This document shows, piece by piece, positions 1-6,301 of a stretch of 6,301 nucleotides of DNA (positions within the stretch are counted from its first letter, which is position 1; each line of letters begins with the position of its first letter). Origin of the DNA: Ectopseudomonas composti (GTDB lineage: Bacteria > Pseudomonadota > Gammaproteobacteria > Pseudomonadales > Pseudomonadaceae); NCBI GenBank assembly GCA_946886245.1, contig CAMPIF010000266.1, positions 1-6,301 on the forward strand, written 5' to 3'. Under the pieces are notes generated by a model. The model was not told the origin of the DNA. It did not search any database and was given only the letters and a program-made list of their open reading frames with translations. Made by a program: the position numbers and the translations under genes.

Positions 1-1082
1 TGGTCGGCCCGGAGCAGGGCGCGACCTTGCCCGGTATGACCGTGGTCTGCGGCGACTCGCACACCTCCACCCACGGCGCCTTCGGTGCGCTGGCCCACGG
101 CATCGGCACCTCCGAGGTCGAGCACGTGCTCGCCACCCAGTGCCTGGTGGCCAAGAAGATGAAGAACATGCAGGTACGCGTCGAAGGCAAGCTGCCGTTC
201 GGCGTTACCGCCAAGGACATCGTGCTCGCCGTGATCGGCAAGATCGGCACCGCCGGCGGCAACGGCCATGCGCTGGAGTTCGCCGGCAGCGCGATCCGTG
301 ATCTGTCCCTGGAAGGGCGCATGACCATCTGCAACATGTCCATCGAGGCTGGCGCCCGTGTGGGCCTGGTGGCGGTGGACGAGAAGACCATCGCCTACGT
401 CAAGGGCCGTCCATTCGCGCCCAAGGGCAGCGACTGGGACAAGGCAGTGGCGCAGTGGCAGAACCTGGTGTCCGATGCCGATGCGGTGTTCGATACCGTG
501 GTCGAGTTGAAAGCCGAAGACATCAAGCCGCAGGTCAGCTGGGGCACCTCGCCGGAGATGGTTTTGGCCGTCGACCAGAACGTGCCGGACCCGGCCGTCG
601 AAGCCGACCCGGTGAAGAAGGACTCGATCACCCGCGCACTGAAGTACATGGGCCTGAGCGCCAACCAGCCGATTACCGACATCCAGCTCGACCGCGTGTT
701 CATCGGCTCCTGCACCAACTCGCGCATCGAAGACCTGCGCGCTGCTGCCGAGGTGGCCAAGGGGCGCAAGGTCGCCAGCACCGTCAAGCAAGCCATGGTG
801 GTGCCGGGTTCTGGCCTGGTGAAACAGCAGGCCGAGGCCGAGGGGCTGGACAAGATCTTCATCGAGGCCGGTTTCGAATGGCGTGAGCCGGGTTGCTCCA
901 TGTGCCTGGCGATGAACCCGGACAAGCTGGGCAGTGGCGAGCATTGCGCCTCCACCTCCAACCGCAACTTCGAAGGCCGCCAGGGCGCTGGTGGCCGTAC
1001 CCACCTGGTGAGCCCGGCGATGGCTGCCGCTGCGGCGGTTACCGGTCGCTTCATCGACGTTCGCGAATTGATCCAGGCCTGA
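1..1082 (+). CDS. leuC: 3-isopropylmalate dehydratase large subunit LeuC (5' truncated by window)
   Basis: LeuC is the large, [4Fe-4S]-carrying subunit of isopropylmalate isomerase. With LeuD it converts 2-isopropylmalate to 3-isopropylmalate in cytosolic leucine synthesis. The reading frame is open from base 3 (first residues [11 protein letters not shown]) to the TGA at 1080-1082, giving 359 visible residues. The family is about 470 residues long, so roughly 115 N-terminal residues lie upstream. The [12 protein letters not shown] active-site segment begins at base 51. The three cluster ligands are visible: the Cys of GSCTNS at 711-713 and the two of GCSMC at 894-896 and 903-905. The C-terminal [10 protein letters not shown] motif is intact. 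The TTG at 27 and ATG at 36 are internal codons, not starts. leuD follows after 11 bases with its Shine-Dalgarno next to this stop, so the two subunits are almost certainly co-transcribed and translationally coupled. Identification is secure. Confidence 0.98.
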   Translation, partial: VGPEQGATLPGMTVVCGDSHTSTHGAFGALAHGIGTSEVEHVLATQCLVAKKMKNMQVRVEGKLPFGVTAKDIVLAVIGKIGTAGGNGHALEFAGSAIRDLSLEGRMTICNMSIEAGARVGLVAVDEKTIAYVKGRPFAPKGSDWDKAVAQWQNLVSDADAVFDTVVELKAEDIKPQVSWGTSPEMVLAVDQNVPDPAVEADPVKKDSITRALKYMGLSANQPITDIQLDRVFIGSCTNSRIEDLRAAAEVAKGRKVASTVKQAMVVPGSGLVKQQAEAEGLDKIFIEAGFEWREPGCSMCLAMNPDKLGSGEHCASTSNRNFEGRQGAGGRTHLVSPAMAAAAAVTGRFIDVRELIQA

Positions 1083-1093
1083 GGAGCTAGATG

Positions 1094-1741
1094 ATGAAAG
1101 CCTTTACCCAACACACCGGCCTGGTCTGCCCGCTCGACCGTGCCAACGTCGACACCGATCAGATCATTCCCAAGCAGTTCTTGAAGTCGATCAAGCGCAC
1201 CGGCTTCGGCCCCAACCTGTTCGACGAGTGGCGCTACCTGGATATCGGTCAGCCGAACCAGGACAACTCCAAGCGCCCGATCAACAAGGATTTCGTGCTC
1301 AACTTCCCGCGCTACCAGGGCGCCAGCGTGCTGCTGGCCCGCGAGAACTTCGGTTGCGGCTCTTCGCGCGAGCATGCGCCGTGGGCACTGGATGAATACG
1401 GTTTCCGCACGGTGATCGCGCCGAGCTTTGCCGACATCTTCTTCAATAACAGCTTCAAGAACGGCCTGCTGCCGATCGTCCTCAAGGACGAAGAGGTCGA
1501 TGCGCTGTTCGAGCAGGCCGAGGCCACCGAGGGTTATCAGTTGACCGTCGATCTCCAGGCGCAGACCGTGACCCGTCCCGATGGCGTGCAGTACCGCTTC
1601 GAGGTCGATGCTTTTCGCAAGCACTGCCTGCTCAATGGCCTGGACGACATCGGCCTGACGCTGCAGGATCAGGACGCGATCAAGGCGTTCGAAGTCGGTT
1701 ACCAGCAGAGCAGCCCCTGGCTGTTCGGCGCGATCAAGTAA
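1094..1741 (+). CDS. leuD: 3-isopropylmalate dehydratase small subunit LeuD
   Basis: LeuD is the small subunit of isopropylmalate isomerase and supplies the swivelling aconitase-type domain that completes the LeuC active site. From the ATG at 1094 it has 215 residues, normal for the gammaproteobacterial form. The N-terminal segment [15 protein letters not shown] and the signature [15 protein letters not shown] (from about residue 85) are both present, followed by [17 protein letters not shown]. Two ATGs lie in tandem at 1091 and 1094. I prefer 1094 because GGAG at 1083-1086 then sits 7 bases upstream (only 4 from 1091), and because pseudomonad LeuD proteins begin MKAF as I recall them. The alternative adds a single Met. 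The Shine-Dalgarno overlaps the leuC stop region. TAA at 1739-1741 is followed by a 100-base gap containing a palindromic repeat before leuB. Confidence 0.98.
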   Translation: MKAFTQHTGLVCPLDRANVDTDQIIPKQFLKSIKRTGFGPNLFDEWRYLDIGQPNQDNSKRPINKDFVLNFPRYQGASVLLARENFGCGSSREHAPWALDEYGFRTVIAPSFADIFFNNSFKNGLLPIVLKDEEVDALFEQAEATEGYQLTVDLQAQTVTRPDGVQYRFEVDAFRKHCLLNGLDDIGLTLQDQDAIKAFEVGYQQSSPWLFGAIK

Positions 1742-1750
1742 TACATGAAG

Positions 1751-1822
1751 GTAGGGTGGATGGCGCTTTATCCATCCACCGTGCTGGGTTTCGGTGGATG
1801 AAAACAGCGTCATCCACCCTAC
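1751..1822. repeat. 72-bp palindromic repeat element (MITE/REP-like) between leuD and leuB
   Basis: The ends are perfect 12-bp inverted repeats, GTAGGGTGGATG (1751-1762) and CATCCACCCTAC (1811-1822). Pairing extends inward to 17 bp (1751-1767 with 1806-1822) with one G-T mismatch. Two further arms lie inside: 1772-1780 (CCATCCACC) and 1793-1800 (GGTGGATG). The four arms can pair in two ways. One is a long cruciform, outer ends together with 1773-1780 pairing 1793-1800. The other is two consecutive hairpins, 1755-1763 with 1772-1780 (9 bp) and 1793-1800 with 1811-1818 (8 bp). Neither hairpin is followed by a T-run, so it is not a standard terminator. From memory, dispersed elements beginning GTAGGGTGG are common between genes in Pseudomonas and other gammaproteobacteria; I could not count copies here. 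It probably lies inside the leuCDB transcript, where it could stabilise or process the RNA. Confidence 0.75.
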
Positions 1823-1841
1823 GGATAGATTGAGGGATGCA

Positions 1842-2924
<1,083 letters not shown>

Positions 2925-2930
2925 TCTTCC

Positions 2931-2967
2931 CAGCCCCGCCGGGGTGGTTCCGGCGGGCTGTTTATAT
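2931..2967 (+). terminator. Hairpin with short T-rich tail after leuB, possibly a leaky terminator
   Basis: The left arm at 2931-2942 pairs with CCGGCGGGCTG at 2950-2960: eleven pairs, with one bulged C in the left arm, and loop GGTGGTT at 2943-2949. The tail TTTATAT (2961-2967) is broken by A residues. The stem is strong but the U-tract is weak, and the structure ends only 20 bases before the asd start. It may partly end leu transcription, leave some read-through into asd, or act as an RNA 3'-end stabiliser. Confidence 0.6.
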
Positions 2968-2980
2968 AGGTGTAGTCGTT

Positions 2981-4093
2981 ATGAAACGTGTAGGTCTGAT
3001 CGGTTGGCGTGGCATGGTCGGTTCCGTGCTCATGCAGCGCATGCTGGAAGAGCGGGACTTCGACCTGATCGAGCCGGTGTTCTTCACCACTTCCAATGTC
3101 GGTGGCCAGGGCCCTGCCATTGGCAAGGACATCGCGACGCTGAAAGATGCCTACAGCATTGACGACCTCAAGGGCCTGGACGTGATCCTGACCTGCCAGG
3201 GCGGTGACTACACCAACGAAGTCTTCCCCAAGCTGCGTGAAGCCGGTTGGCAGGGCTACTGGATCGACGCCGCCTCCAGCCTGCGCATGGATGACGATTC
3301 GGTGATCGTGCTCGATCCGGTCAACCGCAAGGTGATCGACCAGGCGCTGGATGCTGGCAGCAAGAACTACATCGGCGGCAACTGCACCGTCAGCCTGATG
3401 CTGATGGCGCTCGGTGGTCTGTACGAGGCCGGTCTGGTGGAGTGGATGAGCGCCATGACCTATCAGGCCGCTTCCGGTGCTGGCGCGCAGAACATGCGCG
3501 AGCTGATCAAGCAGATGGGCGCGATCAACGGTGCCGTTGCCGATGAGCTGGCCGACCCGGCCAGCGCCATTCTCGACATCGACCGCAAGGTGGCCGAAGC
3601 CATGCGTGGCGAAGGCTTCCCGGTCGACAACTTCGGCGTGCCGCTGGCTGGCAGCCTGATTCCCTACATCGACAAGGAACTGCCGAACGGGCAGAGCCGC
3701 GAAGAGTGGAAGGCTCAGGCCGAAACCAACAAGATTCTCGGTCGTTTCAAGAACCCGATCCCGGTCGATGGCATCTGCGTGCGCATCGGCGCCATGCGCT
3801 GCCACAGCCAGGCGCTGACCATCAAGCTGAACAAGGATGTGCCGATGGCCGATATCGAAGGCCTGATCAGCCAGCACAATCCCTGGGTCAAGCTGGTGCC
3901 GAACCATCGCGAAGATTCCATCCGCGACCTCGGTCCGACTGCCGTCACTGGCACCCTCAGTGTTCCGGTCGGTCGCCTGCGCAAGCTCAACATGGGTTCG
4001 CAGTACCTGGGTGCCTTCACCGTCGGTGACCAGTTGTTGTGGGGCGCTGCCGAGCCGCTGCGCCGCATGCTGCGGATTCTGCTGGAGCGCTAA
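2981..4093 (+). CDS. asd: Aspartate-semialdehyde dehydrogenase Asd
   Basis: Asd reduces L-4-aspartyl phosphate with NADPH to L-aspartate-4-semialdehyde, the branch point to lysine and diaminopimelate, threonine, methionine and isoleucine. It is normally essential because peptidoglycan needs diaminopimelate. The protein has 370 residues, matching the Gram-negative ASADH class. It opens [20 protein letters not shown], whose GWRGMVG (residues 8-14) is the NADP-binding turn. The catalytic nucleophile is Cys135 in GGNCTVSLM and the acid/base histidine is His275 in [11 protein letters not shown] weak Shine-Dalgarno, AGGTG (2968-2972), lies 8 bases before the ATG, directly after the upstream hairpin. 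The gene ends with TAA at 4091-4093 and is followed by a strong terminator, so its message does not normally continue into the next gene. No convincing promoter was found in the 56-base gap after leuB, so transcription may come from within leuB or by read-through. Confidence 0.98.
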   Translation: MKRVGLIGWRGMVGSVLMQRMLEERDFDLIEPVFFTTSNVGGQGPAIGKDIATLKDAYSIDDLKGLDVILTCQGGDYTNEVFPKLREAGWQGYWIDAASSLRMDDDSVIVLDPVNRKVIDQALDAGSKNYIGGNCTVSLMLMALGGLYEAGLVEWMSAMTYQAASGAGAQNMRELIKQMGAINGAVADELADPASAILDIDRKVAEAMRGEGFPVDNFGVPLAGSLIPYIDKELPNGQSREEWKAQAETNKILGRFKNPIPVDGICVRIGAMRCHSQALTIKLNKDVPMADIEGLISQHNPWVKLVPNHREDSIRDLGPTAVTGTLSVPVGRLRKLNMGSQYLGAFTVGDQLLWGAAEPLRRMLRILLER

Positions 4094-4119
4094 CCGCCAG
4101 GCTGCCAGTCAGCGTCAAA

Positions 4120-4157
4120 CAAAGCCCTTCTGTCTCGGCAGAGGGGCTTTGTGTTTT
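4120..4157 (+). terminator. Rho-independent terminator of asd
   Basis: CAAAGCCCTTCTG (4120-4132) pairs with CAGAGGGGCTTTG (4139-4151) to give a 13-bp stem with a single G-T pair. The loop is TCTCGG (4133-4138), and TGTTTT follows (4152-4157). It begins 26 bases after the asd stop. The A-rich start of the left arm pairs with the T-rich end of the right arm, so it may also work on the opposite strand. Confidence 0.88.
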
Positions 4158-4175
4158 CTGTGGTGCGCAAGCTGA

Positions 4176-4204
4176 TTGCCTGGGCGCTGGGGCGCAGTTA
4201 CAGT
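4176..4204 (+). promoter_or_regulatory. Candidate sigma-70 promoter for the Usg-like gene
   Basis: A -35 match TTGCCT (4176-4181, 4 of 6 to TTGACA) is separated by 17 bases from a -10 match TACAGT (4199-4204, 4 of 6 to TATAAT). It lies just past the asd terminator and about 30 bases before the next start codon, where a promoter is needed. The evidence is position and pattern only. Confidence 0.4.
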
Positions 4205-4233
4205 GCCGCTCCCTCCGTGTCGCAGGTCCGCTC

Positions 4234-5244
4234 ATGAGTCAGTCCATCAATATCGCCGTGATCGGCGCCACCAGTAATGTCGGCGCCGCGCTGGTCGAAT
4301 TGCTCGAAGAGCGTGACTTCCCGATCAAGGATCTGCATCTGCTGGCCAGCAGCGAATCGGCTGGGCAGAGTCTTTCTTTCCGTGGTCGGCAGGTGCGGGT
4401 CAGATCGCTCGATGCCTTCGATTTCACTCAGGTGCAACTGGCTTTCTTTGCCGCAGGTTCTGAAGTGACACGCACCCATCATGAGCGCGTGGTCGCAGCC
4501 GGTTGCTCGGTCATAGACCTGAGCGCTGCTTTTTCGCTGGATCAGGCCCCCTGTGTATTGCCCGAGCTCGGCGCCGAAGGGCTGCCGGCACTGACCAGGC
4601 CTTGGTGCGTCAGTGCGCCCACGCCCTCGGCAGTTGCCTGTGCGTTGGTGCTGGCGGCGCTGAAGCCTGTACTGCAACCACAGCAGTTGCAGGTGACGGC
4701 CATGCTGTCGATTTCCACACTGGGGCGCAGTGGTGTTCAGGAGCTGGCGCGGCAGACTGCCGAGCTGCTCAACGCGCGCCCACTGGAGCCGAAGACGGTG
4801 GATCGCCAGATCGCGTTCAATCTGCTGGCGCAGGTCGGCGAGGTGGATGAGCAAGGGCATGCTCAGCTGGAGAAGCGTCTGGCCGCCGAGATTCGACAAT
4901 TGTTGAGTCTGCCTGAGCTTCCGGTCGCAGCGACCTGCGCCTTGGTGCCAGTATTCTTTGGCGATAGTCTCGCGCTGGGTGTGTATGCTGATTCGGATAT
5001 CGATATCAGTGCCGTGCAGCAGTTGCTCGAGGTCGCGCAAGGCATCGAGTTGGTAGAGGCCGGCGACTACCCGACTGTGGTGGGTGATGCGGTGGGGCAG
5101 GATCAGGTGTACGTGGGGCGTATCCGTCGCGGCGTGAGCGATCCAAGGCAACTCAATTTGTGGATTGCGTCTGATAATGTAAGAAAAGGCGCCGCCCTGA
5201 ATGCTGTGCAGATAGCTGAGTTATTGATAAAACACTATCTGTAA
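4234..5244 (+). CDS. usg: Usg-1-type aspartate-semialdehyde dehydrogenase homologue, probable pseudoenzyme
   Basis: This is a second ASADH-fold protein of 336 residues, related to E. coli Usg and P. aeruginosa PA3116 (from memory), and only distantly to the asd product upstream. The N-terminal Rossmann motif GATSNVG (residues 11-17) is present. The C-terminal half has family-typical segments such as ARQTAELLNARP, FNLLAQVGEVD and SDNVRKGAALNAVQIAELLI. Where an active ASADH has a nucleophilic Cys (PNCST-like motif), this protein reads SAPTPSAV, with Thr130 at the expected position. The usual catalytic GHS reads GDS, with Asp244. Loss of both residues argues against dehydrogenase activity. The start is ATG 4234, with AGG at 4224-4226 seven bases upstream; the frame stays open further upstream, through the asd terminator, but that extension is not protein-like. 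It has its own candidate promoter. The cellular role is unknown; automatic annotation will probably call it asd. Confidence 0.9.
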   Translation: MSQSINIAVIGATSNVGAALVELLEERDFPIKDLHLLASSESAGQSLSFRGRQVRVRSLDAFDFTQVQLAFFAAGSEVTRTHHERVVAAGCSVIDLSAAFSLDQAPCVLPELGAEGLPALTRPWCVSAPTPSAVACALVLAALKPVLQPQQLQVTAMLSISTLGRSGVQELARQTAELLNARPLEPKTVDRQIAFNLLAQVGEVDEQGHAQLEKRLAAEIRQLLSLPELPVAATCALVPVFFGDSLALGVYADSDIDISAVQQLLEVAQGIELVEAGDYPTVVGDAVGQDQVYVGRIRRGVSDPRQLNLWIASDNVRKGAALNAVQIAELLIKHYL

Positions 5245-5252
5245 AAGATACT
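5224..5252 (+). promoter_or_regulatory. Candidate fimV promoter inside the 3' end of the Usg-like gene
   Basis: TTGATA (5224-5229, 5 of 6 to the -35 consensus) and GATACT (5247-5252, 4 of 6 to the -10) are 17 bases apart in an AT-rich stretch. The -35 lies in the last codons of the upstream gene. Transcription from here would start near 5259 and leave a leader of about 140 nt. A second, weaker pair with the same spacing follows: TTGAAG (5264-5269) and AATACT (5287-5292). Confidence 0.45.
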
Positions 5253-5302
5253 TACCTAGAAATTTGAAGAATCTTTCTAGCTTGGCAATACTGGCTGAGT
5301 TG

Positions 5303-5347
5303 ATTGCTGAATGGGGAGCCGCTCGTGGAGCGGAGGCAGGCAGCAGT
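5303..5347 (+). promoter_or_regulatory. Predicted stem-loop in the fimV leader
   Basis: An inner perfect hairpin, CCGCTC (5319-5324), loop GTG, GAGCGG (5328-5333), is framed by an outer stem in which 5303-5309 pairs with 5341-5347 (7 pairs, one G-T). A small hairpin follows at 5359-5373 (TCTCG/CGAGA). No T-run follows, so these are not terminators. They could influence fimV translation or stability; the role is a guess. Confidence 0.3.
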
Positions 5348-5398
5348 TCTCAAGACCCTCTCGCATGCCGAGAAAAAGATAAAACAAGGGATAACGCT

Positions 5399-6301
5399 AT
5401 GGTTCGGGTTCGCAAACTGGTGCTGGCAATCGCAGCCGCTTCCGCGCTGTCTTCCGGTATGGCGCATGCGCTGGGGTTGGGTGAAGTTACCCTGCAATCG
5501 TCGCTGAATCAGCCGTTGGTAGCGGAAATCGAATTGCTGGAGGTGCGCGACCTTGCTTCCAATGAGGTGATTCCCAGCCTCGCGTCTCCTGAGGAGTTCG
5601 TCAAAGCGGGCGTCGATCGTCAGTACTTTCTGACCGACCTCAAGTTCACGCCGGTATTGAAGCCCAACGGCAAGAGTGTTATCCGCATCACGTCGAGCAA
5701 GACCGTGCGTGAGCCCTACCTCAACTTCCTGGTTGAAGTGCTCTGGCCGAACGGTCGTCTGCTGCGTGAATACACCCTGCTGCTCGATCCGCCACTTTAT
5801 TCTGCGCAAACGGCCGTCGCCGCTGCTCCGCAGCTGCCGATCGCCGCGCCTGCGCCGCGTCCGTCTGCTGCGCCTGCCACTGCGCCGACTCGCGCTGCGC
5901 CTGCCGCGGCCCCGCGTCCTGCAGCGCCGGCAGCCGCCTCGCGCGCCATTTCCGGTAGCGAATACAAAACCACTGCCAACGATACGCTCTGGGAAATCGC
6001 CCAGCGTGTTGGCGGTGGTTCGGACAATCAGACCATGCTGGCTATCCAGGACCTGAATCCGGATGCCTTCATCGGCGGCAATATCAACCGCATGAAGAGC
6101 GGTCAGGTGCTGCGTCTGCCGGACGAACAGCAGGTTCGCAGTCGCAGCAATGCCGAGGCGATCGCTCAGGTCTCCGAGCAGAATGCAGCCTGGCGTGAAG
6201 GCCGTGCCGTCGCCTCGCGTCAACTGGATGCCACTCGCCGTACCACCGCTGGCGCCGCGCCGGCGACTGCGGAGTCGGGCGACAGTCTCACGCAGGATGC
6301 T
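5399..6301 (+). CDS. fimV: FimV, LysM-containing type IV pilus / polar hub protein (3' truncated by window)
   Basis: FimV is a large inner-membrane protein that helps assemble type IV pili and organises the cell pole. Its periplasmic part binds peptidoglycan through LysM, and its cytoplasmic part carries TPR and acidic repeats. Only the first 301 residues are in the window, and the frame is open to the last base. ATG 5399 has AAGGG (5386-5390) 8 bases upstream. Residues 1-24 form a signal peptide: basic MVRVRK, a hydrophobic core, then AHA before LGLGEVTLQSSLNQP, the conserved FimV mature start. The N-terminal core domain runs to about residue 134 (ASPEEFVKAGVDR, LLREYTLLLDPP). An Ala/Pro linker spans about 136-183 and a LysM domain about 188-241 (NDTLWEIAQ, SGQVLRLP). 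The transmembrane and cytoplasmic parts lie beyond the edge. It probably has its own promoter. Identification rests on the core domain, linker and LysM order, and on the position after asd. Confidence 0.96.
   Translation, partial: MVRVRKLVLAIAAASALSSGMAHALGLGEVTLQSSLNQPLVAEIELLEVRDLASNEVIPSLASPEEFVKAGVDRQYFLTDLKFTPVLKPNGKSVIRITSSKTVREPYLNFLVEVLWPNGRLLREYTLLLDPPLYSAQTAVAAAPQLPIAAPAPRPSAAPATAPTRAAPAAAPRPAAPAAASRAISGSEYKTTANDTLWEIAQRVGGGSDNQTMLAIQDLNPDAFIGGNINRMKSGQVLRLPDEQQVRSRSNAEAIAQVSEQNAAWREGRAVASRQLDATRRTTAGAAPATAESGDSLTQDA

Noticed and set aside
1794..1841. GTG at 1794 as an upstream start for LeuB
   Set aside because: It would add 16 residues encoded by the palindromic repeat. ATG 1842 has the Shine-Dalgarno and gives the family-standard N-terminus.
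2963..2968. TATATA as a -10 box just upstream of asd
   Set aside because: No -35 match lies at proper spacing, and a start there would remove the Shine-Dalgarno from the message.
5256..5280. CTAGAAA/TTTCTAG palindrome as a terminator of the Usg-like gene
   Set aside because: The stem is short and AT-rich with an 11-base loop and no T-run after it; an operator or chance palindrome is more likely.
5283..5308. Sigma-54 (RpoN) promoter upstream of fimV, TGGC elements with TTGCT
   Set aside because: For the CTGGCT at 5291-5296 the GG-to-GC spacing is one base longer than the strict -24/-12 spacing, and the TTGGCA copy (5282-5287) does not fit either.
5311..5382. A 23-codon basic leader ORF (starts MGSRSWSGG) upstream of fimV
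   Set aside because: No ribosome-binding site precedes it and its composition is unremarkable; it is likely chance.
5304..5507. A TTG-started 67-codon frame overlapping the fimV start
   Set aside because: It is out of frame with the signal peptide and core domain of FimV and has no ribosome-binding site.

Overview
The window is a piece of a Pseudomonas-type chromosome. It is GC-rich, all genes lie on the + strand, and the order is leuC - leuD - leuB - asd - usg-like ASADH homologue - fimV. From memory this is the same order as the leu/asd/fimV neighbourhood of Pseudomonas aeruginosa (about PA3121 to PA3115). The proteins resemble pseudomonad sequences along their whole length. The species cannot be fixed from the sequence alone. 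Both ends are cut: leuC lacks its 5' part and fimV runs off the 3' edge.

Bases 1-2924 hold leucine biosynthesis. leuC and leuD encode the two subunits of isopropylmalate isomerase and are separated by about 11 bases. leuB encodes 3-isopropylmalate dehydrogenase, the next enzyme. The 100-base leuD-leuB gap holds a 72-bp inverted-repeat element that looks like a dispersed palindromic (MITE/REP-like) repeat. In P. aeruginosa, as I recall it, a further gene sits at this position.

Bases 2925-4233 hold asd, the catalytically complete aspartate-semialdehyde dehydrogenase. A leaky-looking hairpin lies just upstream of it and a strong intrinsic terminator just downstream. A candidate sigma-70 promoter follows the terminator and probably serves the next gene.

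Bases 4234-5244 encode a second ASADH-fold protein of the Usg-1 type. It keeps the nucleotide-binding glycine motif but appears to have lost both the catalytic cysteine and the catalytic histidine, so it is likely a pseudoenzyme. A good promoter candidate sits in its last codons and leads, through a structured leader of about 140 nt, into fimV. FimV is the inner-membrane LysM hub protein for type IV pili and polar organisation; 301 residues are visible.

No phage, insertion sequence, CRISPR, RNA gene or defence system was seen. I found no clear new biological system. The points most worth checking are the repeat between leuD and leuB with its chained mini-ORFs, and the degenerate active site of the second ASADH.
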